Shown one piece after another: positions 39,540 through 51,430 of a stretch of DNA of 64,000 bases. The stretch covers positions 799,816 through 863,815 of the forward strand of contig VUYV01000068.1 of the NCBI GenBank assembly GCA_008711295.1. Direction: 5' to 3'. Every line of letters begins with the position of its first letter. The stretch's first letter is position 1. Both the position numbers and the translations under genes were made by a program. This DNA comes from Anarhynchus alexandrinus (Eukaryota; Chordata; Aves; Charadriiformes; Charadriidae). The notes under the pieces were generated by a model. It saw only the letters and a program-made list of their open reading frames with translations. It did no database searches and was not told the origin of the DNA.

Positions 39540-39629
39540 TTACAGCTTTGCCTGTGCTCCTATATTAGATAAAGCTTTAGTAAGTTTGTCCATCCACTTT
39601 TTAAATTCATGCTGCGTTGCTTGCCCCAT
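39540..39629 (-). mobile_element. Possible endogenous retrovirus gag remnant
   Basis: A minus-strand frame opens with MGQ, the usual myristoylated start of many retroviral Gag proteins. It continues as a 29-residue amphipathic segment whose spacing of W, L, G and K resembles the first helix of a betaretrovirus-type matrix domain, then stops at a TAA. The bases before the ATG (GGCTGCAGGAGGTCA) resemble a retroviral leader. I see no LTR, primer-binding site or further gag/pol match nearby, so at most this is a heavily decayed scrap. It could also be coincidence. Confidence 0.22.
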
Positions 39630-41242
39630 TGACCTCCTGCAGCCGCGCAATCCACCAATTAATGAAAAATTGCATAAGGAAACAGCAAATAAAAAAGAAT
39701 GCCTCTTTTGGGCTGAGGATGCAAGAAGACAGAGCTGTGACAGCATTGCAGGTCCACCAGAGGTTCAGGCTGATATTTTTAACCTTGGAGCAATAACTAC
39801 AAAGTTGTAGCTGTCTTTTAGTGGGAGGTGAGTAAGACCATTTTTGGTGTTTGGTTTCTGTAGCACACAACCTGGTGGCTGAAGGAAAGGCCCTCTCTAC
39901 CCCAGCTCTGAAGAACAGCTTGCATCTCTGTTGGTCTCTTTTGTTCTGGAGAGGGCAGGAGATGCCTTTTTACCTCTGTGACTCTCTGCACTGTGGTTAC
40001 CAGGGTCCCCATCGACCAAGTAGTGACAGGAGAGTAAAAATGATTAATGAAGCAAATTCTCCTCACAATGACATTCTGGATATAGGCATGTTTCTATAGT
40101 AACAAGAATGTCTTCAGAAGAATTTGTTGGTTTATCTCCTGGGTTAATTCTATGGAGTCTTACAATATTTGGAATTTGAAGCATCTTTCTGCTCCACAGA
40201 AAGCAGATCATTGTTTCCCTCATAATGAACAACTAAAAGAATGTTTTGACTGCCATTTAATATTACTAAAATAGGACATTTTTACGATTTTGTAATGCCA
40301 ACAAACACCCCAAACCAGCCCGCCCCACCTAAAAATAACTAAGCATGAGAGAAATATCTCTGGAATATGCCTATAAGAATGGGGGGAGGGATCAGTCTTT
40401 TTCATTTGGTAGAGTATGGCAATGTCTCATGACAAGAAAAAAAGAAAAGGTGTTTTTCTCTAAAAAGCAATCTCTTTAGTTAATAATTAAAGCATTCTAT
40501 AGATTCCAGAATACCATATAGTATTTCTTTCATAGGATGCAAGTTTTGACAATCACTCTTCTTGTTTGCAGGTGCATTTGTACAGGCATTTACATGGGGT
40601 TTTATGTCAATGTGATATACAAACTGCTTGGATTTCCAGAAACACTTTGACATTCTTTTGCATTGCCCTGACAACAGAAAATCACAGAATGTAGTTGCTT
40701 CACACTGGCTGTTTTCAAGGGGTCCTCCACACTTTCAGAAAGGATCAATGTGTTTCCGAGTCAGTATCTGTATTGTGCTGAAATTACTTTGTGGAGCAGA
40801 GAGTTAATTCTTTCCATTTTTTAATTATATTTTAAAAGAATAAAGATTTATTTTCCTAAATATGAGCTCCATGGCTTTCCTCCCTGTCTTAAGAGATCTT
40901 TAGGGCAGAAAGTGCACTAAACGGTCCTACTTTTAGGTGAGTTGTATGCTAAGGCTCCCTCCAGTACTTTGACTATGAACATCAAGGGTCAGTGTGGTTC
41001 GCCTACCCAGAATGTATGAGTTTGATCTGTGCGACACCCTGTGCCCTTGCAAGGCAAGGTCAGTACACATCTGGGGCCTCTGGACTGGTCCTGAGAATAC
41101 AAGTAGGACAGGCTCCCTAAAACCTGCAAAATTTTGAAGTGGTTTAGCCATGAATATAATAATAATTAAAAAGAAAAACTGTTCTAAAAGATGTTGGAGA
41201 CTATTCTGACCTTTCTTTTAAGAGCTTTACCAAATCTGGACA

Positions 41243-41337
41243 TGATCCTGGGCATGACCTAGCTGACCCTGGTTGAGCAGGCAGGCTGGACTAGGTGATC
41301 TCCAGAGGTGCCTTCCAGCCTCAACTCTTCTGTGATC
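41243..41337 (+). mobile_element. CR1 LINE 3' terminal fragment
   Basis: About 95 bases carry the CR1 3' end in sense orientation: GACCTAGCTGACCCTGGTTG, GGCTGGACTAGGTGATCTCC, AGAGGTGCCTTCCAGCCTCA and a final TTCTGTGAT. This is the only CR1 piece here in plus orientation. It is very short and carries no coding sequence. Confidence 0.85.
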
Positions 41338-44300
41338 AGAGGGTTTTATTTTCTGCCTCGCCGGCTGCTTTCTGCAGCAGTGTTCCCACACAGCTCAAAG
41401 CTGTACGACCAGGCCAAGACTTCTTGTTACACATGCTCATTTTGTGCAGTGCTGGCCACAGGGGACAGAAGCTTGTCAGCTAGCGGGAGGCAAGGAGAGA
41501 CACGTAAAGACATTACGGAGGATGTGCAGAAGTCACCAGGGAGAACACTATTCTTCTCATTACCTGGGAGGAGGTAACATGCAGCAGGCTGCAAGGTGAG
41601 CAGCAGAGCTCTGGCAGATGTGCTGTGCGCTGCCGTGGGACCTCACACCTACTCTCCAGGTGGCCCTGGGGCTCTCATGCCGTCTTCTGCTCCTGTGGGA
41701 TCTGAAACAGATAGAGGAAAGGCTGAGGTGGTTCACCGGGTGGGTTTAGGAAGTCTGCCAGTAAGATGCAGAATGCTCTGATATCCTAGATCCCCCAAAA
41801 ACACTATTGAGCTCTTCTCCATCTTCAGTTTTCAGCATCACATAGCTGTCGGTTGATACACCTAAACAGATACAGACATAGATAAACATATACATTTTAC
41901 CAACTTGAAAAAAATCTGGTCATACTGTTGCATAAAACCTAGGAATAAGCATTACTAAACAACCTAATGGAATACTAACACCCACCCACCCTTTTTCATT
42001 ATTACTAATCAAGTGTATTAAACTTGCAAAGAAACACAAAGCAGTCAGAAAGGTGTAGTATCTGAACACAGATAGCAAAAAGTAGTGCCTGAACACTTTG
42101 AGACCCTGAACCATGTGAAAGGAGCCACTACAAGTGCAATATACTCTATGATTTTCTGCATTTTGTACTGTAAATACCTTCACTTATGCTCTGACAATGG
42201 TGTCAATCTGGGCAAGCAAAAACTGTCACAATGAGTGTTAAGAAACCAGTAACCTGGGAAGGTGAAAAAAAAAAAGTAATTCTCTGCTTGGGAGCACCTG
42301 TGGATATGACAGATGTCAACATCATGGCTCATACACATGGAGCCAAATATCTGCAGGGGTGATTTTGCAGCCATACAAACTTGGGAATAACTCTGTGTAA
42401 GAGAACTTGGAACTATTTGTTTGTAGTAAATTTGTCCTGGGTTTAAATATTTTTCTCTGTAGAGTTTTCAGGATAATGTTCAGAGACTGCCAATCACACT
42501 CACATCACCTCACAGAAAATAGAATATCTGCCATGATTTCAATTATTACTTGCAAATATGCCCAATCATCTATGTACTACTTGTATCTAAGCTGGCAGTG
42601 TGCAAGATTTCAATCTAATAAACTATTTTCTTCCTTTCAGATCCACACTTTTGGTACTTGAACCCAAGTACGTAACAGTTGAAAACCATTATGAAGACTG
42701 AAGCTTACAGTGTCCATCTGTTTCTCCACAGAGTTTGAGCAGTATGTCCCAAGGGCTCGGATTTTCCCACTTCAGCATCTTTTGTGTACATAAAATAGGT
42801 TGAAGAATTACATTTCTTCTCAGCGTTTTCACTGAATTGGAATACATGTGGAATTTTCTTAACACCTAAAAGAAAGGCACTATAGGTGGTGTGTGTTATT
42901 TTTCTATATGTAAGGAACTTCACTATAGCTATATTTTACTTTGGATAATAAAAGTAAGTTGGAGAAGTGGAGGGACAACTTCACAATGACTGTGCATAAT
43001 ACGGTATTCATACTGATATGAATAGAAAGCTTAAGTATCAGTGAAATCCTGGGAAATAGGCAGAGATCAAATTTCTTCCTGAGAAAATACTCTATTTTTA
43101 TTTGAAGACTGTAACTTGCTGTCACAAGTGTTCATAAGTGTATTTAGGCATTCGCTGTTCAATATACATTTTCTCTATCTTACCTGTCAAGTTCTCCTTA
43201 CCGCCTGAAATAAAACCAGTGCTCTCCAAATGGATGGGTTGTGATTAGGTGTGCAAACCAAGACAAAGTGTTAATAATACCTGTTAAAATATCTCTACAC
43301 ATTTCTACGGGACGAATCGGAATTGAGGTGGGCAGTAAGAATCTTTTTATGCAGTGTTTCCACTTCTGCTTAGACCAAATGCTGCCTACTTCAGCCAGGA
43401 GAGTCCTGCTGCTCTTCTACAGGGCCATTTGCAACTCTGTGAAAAGTTGTTTTTTTCCCCTCAAGACTACCTAGCTGAGCGTTGGGTTAAGCAAAGACCT
43501 CTGAAAGGTGTCCTGGCTGCTCTCCACGTAGTGAATATCCCAACCCACTTTCTCCTGAAATCTGTTGGGATCTGGCTTTGAGTCAGGCTTGATCTAGCTG
43601 AATTCTCACCAGCCTCTGAGGGAGCAGTAAGCTAAGCTATCCTGTCTACTTTAAGGCATTAGAAAGCAAAATGCTGGGATTTTTAAGCTGTGAAGCAAAA
43701 CAGTTCCAAAGTGTATGACCAGCTCAAGGGTTTCGGACTGCCAACATCACAGGCAAAACAAAGGACTGTGCTGCCTTTCTGTTACCCGTGTCATTTTAAT
43801 ATAACTCTTCCTTGTCCCAGGACTTTTAATGAAAACAACTCTTTATTCAAATAGCGTTATCTGAGGGAGGATGAAGTTAAAGAGCTGTGACAGACTGAAA
43901 TAATAATAAAAAAAAAGATGTCATATTATCAAAAGGAGTCTTGTGTGACTCATTCGGTTATTTCATGCCTGTATAAGCTCATACTTGCATCACATGTTTT
44001 CATTGATTTTCATCATATAAAAATAATACTTAATTTTGAGTGTAATGTGTTCTGTATAAAGATATTTAAAAGTATAATTGTAATCATCTGTCTATAGCAC
44101 AGAATATTATACCTGGATGCATGGTACTCTCTGAAGTAGCGACAGGAATTTGGAGACACAGTAAATCCTCTGGGCAAGAAATAGAATTGATGAAGCAGTT
44201 GACTTGCATATCCTGGACAGTGCAGGTTTCATTTTTTGATTAAGCACAATTTAATTCATTTTTGGATTACTTATGTAGCAGTGACTGTTCAGTATGGGAA

Positions 44301-46739
44301 GGTGAGACACTGCACTTGAAATGATTATGCACCAGAGAGTACGTAAGAATAGAGAGTTGGAAATAAAATTGTTTGGAAATCAAGAAGTGGGAGAATGAAT
44401 ATTGCCCTTGCAGCCTTACCATGGTGTGCTTATATGCACACTTTATTGTGGGCTGTAGTATGTGCCCGTGGGCAGTGCTCTGCACAGGACCTTCCTCCTT
44501 CAGATCAGAGGATGGAGGTGCTCACGGAGTGAATCAAGGCTGTGCAAGGAAAGGGACTAAAAACAATTCCTGTGCCTGTTGTAGGAACTGGAAAGCGCAT
44601 GGTGGATGAGTCAGAAAGGATGAGCTCATGGTTGAGCCAGATTAATGCTGCCCGGGATACAATATTTCTATCACTGCCTCAGCCACAGATGACTCTGTGA
44701 AGTGCCCCAGGTCACCCAGTGTAACTCTTTGCGTGCGCTAACAAGCTGCGCTTGATGTGACCCAGGGGTTGATTTGTCCAAGTGCTGAGCTGCAAACGGT
44801 GTTAGCACCCACGGCGCCCAGTGCTCTCCAAACACCAGGCTCGGCGTACTGACCCAGGCACCCCTTAAATCCAGAAAAACCCTGTGCGTAGTAATGTGCA
44901 GAGGTCCCTCTATATTCAGTATTGGCCTCCCACGTGTTTCATTGGGCTAATATTATAAAAGTGAAAACCACAGAATTTATGGATTAGAGCTTTTCAATGC
45001 CACCAAAATATGAATTTCCACTTTGAAGGCACTGATGTGAGCAGTACGGAGTATGCTATAGCTGCCAGCTATTTTGTTTCCCCCAAACAATGCTTTCTAA
45101 TCTAGCCTGGGACCAGCAGTGGAATAAAAACTACCCTTAAGTTAGCCCTTCATTCACTTTCTTCAGCTGTTTTCCAGTATCAGTAGCCTCTGTGCTGCTA
45201 AAAAAATGCATTCGGAGAGTGTTAGTTTTGCAAGCCAAACACCAGCACATCGGAAGCCTTGGCATTGGGACAGACTGTGGAATGGTAATAATACTGTCAT
45301 GTTGCCTACAGATGCCTTAATGTAGTCTTTATTTAAATGATACTTTGGGGGAAAATAGAGGTGCTGAGCAGTAACAAATCGCACCCAGATTTTCAGGCTA
45401 CAAGATCTGTACTGCTCACCTGGCAAACTCATGCCAGACACTGCTTTTTCTTCCACGAATCCCCTGATCCATACTAGCTCTGCTCCAACCTCCACTGACT
45501 TCAGTGGGCCTTAACTCACGTTGCAGAGCATGGGTAAGGCAAGTCGGTATAAACTGCAAATCAAACTAGTATCTAGAAAAAAAAAAATCTCATTTAAAGC
45601 TTTTTGATTAGCCTTAACCTGCATCAGAAAGGAAAGATTATGCTTTCATATGTAGCTTTTCCTAGTATCCCTCTCTCATAAGCCTTTTTGAGACTGTGCA
45701 TTCTCCAGCTTTCGTGAATGCCATCCTTCACATTTCCAAGGCTAGTAAGTCTTTTAAGGCAATGGGAGGTAATGATCTTACTTTAAGGACAAGAAAACAG
45801 ATGAAGGTAAGAAAGCTGACTAAAAACCTGGTTAAGCAGACTGAGTTCACGGTTCCTTACTTATTTCTTTGGATCTAAGTACTTAATGGGAACATTGTCA
45901 TTCTGCTTTAACTCAGAAAACAGAATTCATCTAAGTAAAAAAAATGAACTGTTAAATACAAGCAAAAAAAAAAATTAAGTGTCTGAGATTACAATACTGA
46001 CAATATTCTTTTTGTAATATGACAATAAATTTATAAAATAAGTATTTTTGGTGTACTGTTTCAAATCACTGAACCTTTTCAGGCCAGGCTAACTTTACTA
46101 ATTTACTGCTGTTGAAACTAAGTTAGCTGTCTGAAGTCTATGTTGTTGAAGAATGCATAGCAAAGAGACAGAGCTTTAAAACCCACGTACATTGCAGCCA
46201 ACAACTTGTGAAAGATGTATCAGTAATATTCATTCATGGGAAAAGCAGAAATCTAAGCTACATCATTAGTTTCACTTCAGTATGTTCACAAAAGCTAGAA
46301 ATTCTATTAAGATTTTAAAGTTATTTTCAATTGCAAACACTTTGATTTGACAAACCTTTTAAAAAATATTATTTATCCTATAGCTACATACTTCTTGCAG
46401 AATATTATACGTATAGTATTAATAGAAATCTGGCTAACTTTCAATAAGATTTTGTTTTGGAAGGTGCAGATTCACCAGGCAACCAGATCCTGTGTGTTGT
46501 GAACAATTAATGTTCTTAGTAATTCATGTACTGTGCAAGTTGTTTGTTCTTCAAGTTCATGCAGTACCTTGGTTGCCCATTCAGAGTATGTTTGATAATC
46601 CTAAGAGAAAAGAGCTGCAGTATAATCAAAGAGAAACAGCAAAGCTCCTTCAGACTCTGAAAATACATACAGTAGTACAAAGAGTATTCTAACGCGAGTT
46701 TTATGCCAAAATATTTTCCCCTCTTTTGTAGATCCTAAG

Positions 46740-48452
46740 ATGATAAACTACAGAAATTATTTTAGTGTTTTCCTTGAACCTACCAACCACTCAAGACTAT
46801 GCCCAACGCAGTCTCTTTGGCATTTCTCAAGTAGGAAAAAGGATAGAACATGCTGGGCAGAGCGCGTTGCCTGGCACATGGAGCTGAGACCGGAGCCTGG
46901 AGCACTCAGAGCAGAGCACTACATCTGGCAGCAGGAGATAAGACAGTCTCTGGTGGATAAGAATCTCTTTACACCCAGATGTCAGAAGAGTCCTCCCGCG
47001 TTGAACTTGGCCTTTTTCCCTCGCTGAGGTTCTGAAAGGCAAGCAGAGATTAAGCCAGGTTTCCTTGACCAAATGCTGTCACTGTGTGCCATAGTGCCCA
47101 CCAGTGCAAAAGTTCTCATTGCAGCAATAGTTTTGCTTCTCTGGATGTCCTGGTGTCACCTGCCTATCTGGACCACCCCACATTTCTATGGGGCGACCTC
47201 CCATGTTACCTACGTTGCGGGAAGGGAGGTACCTGTTCTCATATGGACCCATCAATATATTGTTTGGACCCTACTGCAGCAAATTTATGTACAAGACTGT
47301 ATAGTGCAGCTGTAATTATGACTAAAGGGGACAGTTCTTTCCAGACACATCCGTTGCTTTACAAGCACACCTGGAATTTGATCTAGCAAATACAAAATGC
47401 CCATTGCTAAGAGTTTGCAGCTAATCTGGGCTGGCAAGCAGAGGATCAGAGTCACTGCAAAAAGAGCGTTCATGCTATTGCAACAGTGCCATGGCAAGCT
47501 CTGCAGGGAGTATGAGCAAAGCAATTTTGACCTTCATGAAGGGGCTGGCCAAAAAAGTAACCATCCCAGAAGACATACAACCAGCAAGAAGACAGCAACC
47601 AGCGTTAACACTGCACATCTGAACACCGCATCAAAATATCAGTGCAACTCACTAGAGGAGAAACACCTCAGCTGTAGCAGAACAGCAATGTATTTGCAAC
47701 TCAGGCAACAACTGCAGCATAACATTTACCAGAGACACACTAAGCCTGAGGCAAAGCTAAAGCATAGAGATGTCATTTTGCCATGCATTGATAGGGGGAA
47801 AATTACAGCAAAGCTGGGCTTGCCAGGAGGTTTTGATCAAGTGTATCAGCGGCTGTGTCGACTGAGTAATAAGGCCAGTTGCTAGGTTTTTAATTACTGC
47901 CTGGCACCCAGTTTGGGGTCCTAACGTGTAAGTTCTAACACGACAAGAAGACGCCACAGGGCTTCCTGGCAGGTGGATTTCATTCAGCTGGTAGAGGTTT
48001 TTCTACAAGACATCACAGAGCCATAATGAATTACTGTGTGTGTGGCCTGAGCTCTTCTGCAAACCTGTTCAAGAATCACATATCCAGGTGGGTTTAAATT
48101 AACACATTTTACTCTCTCACATCTGTTTATAGCTGCTGAGGCTACGGACGAGAATAGGACAAAGGAGACTGAAGATCTGAAATATGGTAGGCAACCACGA
48201 CTGCCTCTGGTGCGGGTTAGAGCCAATTTGTACAGAAACTATCTGAAGAGTACTTATCTGTGCACTGTGGGTGTTAATACAACTCAGAGCCATCTTCACA
48301 AGCTGCGTGAAAGTCTTTGCACACAGGTACTCTTAGGAAGCCGTTACTCTCTTAAAGGAACTCCCATTAGTTTCAATAGGAGATCCAAGCTGATACCATG
48401 GGAGGTCACAGACCCATTGAAATTTGCAAATGAAAACCATAGCTTCCCATGA
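46740..48452 (+). pseudogene. Stop-poor tract, possible decayed coding sequence
   Basis: One plus-strand frame runs from 46,740 to 48,449 (570 codons) with only nine internal stops: 47,025, 47,313, 47,319, 47,379, 47,883, 47,922, 48,024, 48,027 and 48,048. Several times more would be expected by chance. The open blocks are 95, 95, 167 and 133 codons, with shorter ones between. A strong acceptor-like site (TTTCCCCTCTTTTGTAG) lies just before it. At 47,964-47,990 the frame reads SWQVDFIQL, which resembles the start of the catalytic core of retroviral integrases, but similarity does not continue. A decayed retroelement, a pseudogene or a chance stop-poor patch are all possible. Confidence 0.25.
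48133..48326 (+). other. Candidate exon, 194 bases, unidentified
   Basis: The segment begins after a good acceptor (CTCTCACATCTGTTTATAG) and ends CACACAG before GTACTC, a weaker donor. It is open in one frame for 64 codons (incoming phase 1, outgoing phase 0). The translation is polar and protein-like (AEATDENRTKETEDLKYGRQ near the start, KSTYLCTVGVNTTQ later) with two possible N-glycosylation sites (NRT, NTT) and two cysteines. It lies inside the stop-poor tract and shares its frame. No family is recognised, so it is a candidate only. Confidence 0.25.
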
Positions 48453-51342
48453 ATGAAATACTTCTACAGAGATGCCCAGCAAATTTAGACAAAGTTTAGT
48501 GTATTCAAGCCTGCTCCGATATCACAGGAAGTGAGAATAGGCACCATTTTAGAATCAATTGCAGCTTTCATGAGCTAGGTGCAATTTTCAGAGCAATCAT
48601 GTCAATTCTGCAGATAACCATTGTGTGAGTTAAGAATATAAATTCTATGATATAAAAGAAAGAGAAAAAACCAATTCCTTTGAGTTCACATAATTGCAAA
48701 TGAAAGACAGCAAGAAACATCAGGGAGTCACTTTTCACAGAAGCGCAGGTAGCAGGGGCTTAATTAGCATTGGATCATATGTATTAGATGGCAAATGTGT
48801 AATGAATAGCTGGCACTTTCACATGAGACAAGGCTGATAATCTGCTCTGTTCTTTGAGGAAACATTTGTCTATGTAAAGAAATGATCCTGGCCACAAATA
48901 ATCACAGTGACTGCTGTAGACCTGCTAAGAGAAAAAATTTGAGCCTAAATCACCTAAAAATGAGCCTTAAAATGTATATTCAAAGACCCTGTAGTTTATA
49001 TTTGGCAGAAAACAGAACCTTCTGCCAGATTGAGCCACAAAAGAGATGTACAGTTTACCTTTCATGAAAACAACCTCCAGCAATCTTTTGAGTTGCTTTG
49101 AATTTATTTTCCTTGCATCTGACTAAGATGAAGTATGTGTCATGTTTAGAATCTATACTGGTACATTTTGGGGACAATTTTGTAGAGGTGTATTGACTGT
49201 TATAGGTTTTAAAGTTACTTGAATTTTTGCACCAAGATGACTAAAAAGAGAGTGAATGGGTTGAACACTGTATAGGGAAGCTGGTGGTGTCAGGGAAAGG
49301 TAAATGTATATAAGTAATCCCATTTCCACACAAATGAGACACCAGTTGGGTTTGTATTATGTCTTCATATAGATGTTACAGAATTTACCAGCACATTTCT
49401 AGGGACTTTTCTTCAGCCTCCAGCCTGCAGACCTGGCCACGTAGGCCAATCTTTGACAACCATTCCCTCTTGACTTAGTAACTTAATAACTTAAAGACTT
49501 AGTAATTATTTTTTTTTTCTTTCAAATTTCTCCCCCTTTGCCTTGGAAAAGTGTTCCATTTGCAGATTTCTGCTAATTACTGCTCTGGCGACAGAGGACC
49601 TGACTGTCCCCCCCTTCTCCAAGCTGTCTCTGCAGACCCACTCTGCAGAGCGAGCCCAGCCCTGGGCAAGTATATGTTTACAGTAAACAAAAATTTGAGG
49701 CCTCTTCTTTCAGAGCACTGCTGAGTTACCCGTCTTGCTCTGTCATGGTTTCAGCATTTGCCAGAAGAGTATTTCCTACAACGCCTCCCCCTTCCTTCCT
49801 TTCCCCATGTTGTTGTGGTTCCTGCTGCACAGCCAGGACAACCAGGGCTCAGCCAAATCCTGTCACTGGTCATCCAGTTTGCTCACAGATCAACCTGCTA
49901 TGTTTTCACTAACATCATAGGAAATAATCCTTCATCTGCCAGTCTGTCGTGGGGAATAATCTTGAATTTACCAATATGCTTCTTCACACAGCACAGCAGA
50001 GTGTAGGTCTGAACACTACTTCTTCCTTCCACGGTCCTCTAATTAGACAGAAAATAGTACCAGAGTGTTGAAAAAGAATGCTTCCTATTATTATGCTTCT
50101 CTTACTTTACCCTAATTTCTGCCTTTGTTCCACACTGCAAACATTGATTGATTCTACAGGGAGTAAGACGCAATAGTTCACCATAGAAGAGGACAATAAA
50201 AAAATCAGATTTTCATCTGTATGTTGTTCATTTACCTACACAACTCCAAAACAGACTGTAAACAAGAGCTCTTAGTGACCCAGAAATTTCGGAAAATTCT
50301 ACTTGTTTACTGCACCTTTTCTATACCAGCATTTCCCCCTGCCTCAGATATTTCTCATAAATCCCTGAAACAGAGCTTTTAAGGGTCCAGGGAAACACTT
50401 CAGCCAGGGGGATGACAGCTTAGCTTTGGCCAGAACTGAACTGGATTTGTCTGAACCTTGTTTGAACAAGACCAAGAATTAAAGCATGGTCTTTGGAGAC
50501 CAAGCTCTAAACTGGACAGATAAATTATTTTTATACTTGGATGCTTCTGTTTACCTCATTCATGACATATTTAGTTTAACAGCTTAATATTTCTTTGAAG
50601 AATCATGAGGTAAGAAGATGATTTCAGAATTGCTTCTCATCTATATTAGTAGATTACAGACTCAGTTGCAGAAGCTCTCTGAATTCAAACTGATCAGAGA
50701 GTACAGAGATGTGACAGTTTGTCATTAAAGCACTGAAGATTTCTTCTTTGTCCTTTTCTCCCTAAACGTTCAAACCCCTCCCTTATTCACATACATGTGG
50801 ATCATGATTGTCACCTCTTAACCTTCAACCACAGTAAATGAATAGATTAAGTTTTTATATCCTTTTCCTCCCGTTTTAAAATCTTTCTTGAATCCTTTTG
50901 CACAAAGCGCGCTAAGAAAGACCCTAGAGCAGGTTGTTGTATTCCTGCAGTGGTGGTCTTATTATCCTGTACAGAAACAACACACTATTTCTGCCCATGT
51001 GGTAGTCCCCTGTTTACACATCCTTTGGCACAGTGTCAGGCAGAGTCTTCATTCTCACAGACAGGTATTTGAGTAGTGCTGCAGTGCGCAACAGAGCGGC
51101 GTATTGTGTGATTCCCTTTCACTCGGGAGGAAAAATACAAATCTATTACTTAATCAGATTTCAGTCCCACTTTTTGTCTTCAATATTGATCGACTACAGA
51201 CTGTTGTTGCTTTTTTTTAAATTAAATACTGTTTACACAATACAAGACAGGTCCATACCTATAGCTGTCAGTTTAATATCTTGACTAAGTACTCCCTCTG
51301 TTCATACTTCCATTACGCAAATGTCTTTAAGAGGGAAGTAAA

Positions 51343-51430
51343 AAATAGCAATGACATATATATTCATACACATATATAAAAATATGTATGTTAATAGGTA
51401 TATTGATATATGTTAAATATGTACTTGTAG
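51343..51430. repeat. AT-rich low-complexity tract
   Basis: Interspersed TATA, CATA and ATATGT motifs run for about 90 bases, including short palindromes such as ACATAT/ATATGT. This is simple-sequence DNA with no gene. Confidence 0.6.

Larger units (their letters stand above)
27761..41242. other. Non-coding flank between CR1 fragments, no gene seen
   Basis: AT-rich non-coding sequence. It contains a C14 run at 30,721-30,734, a small duplication at 33,437-33,467, and a repeat-free AT-rich tract at 34,270-34,700 that may be regulatory. A possible endogenous-retrovirus remnant lies near 39.54-39.63 kb. The longest frame (about 195 codons, 37,137-37,724, plus) starts at a non-ATG codon, is Ser/Pro/Cys-rich without recognisable domains, and overlaps comparable frames on the other strand, so I treat it as chance. 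Confidence 0.6.

Noticed and set aside
49741..49760. TGTCATGGTTTCAGC resembling the start of avian ERV LTRs
   Set aside because: Similarity ends after about 13 bases and no LTR body, poly(A) signal or end follows.
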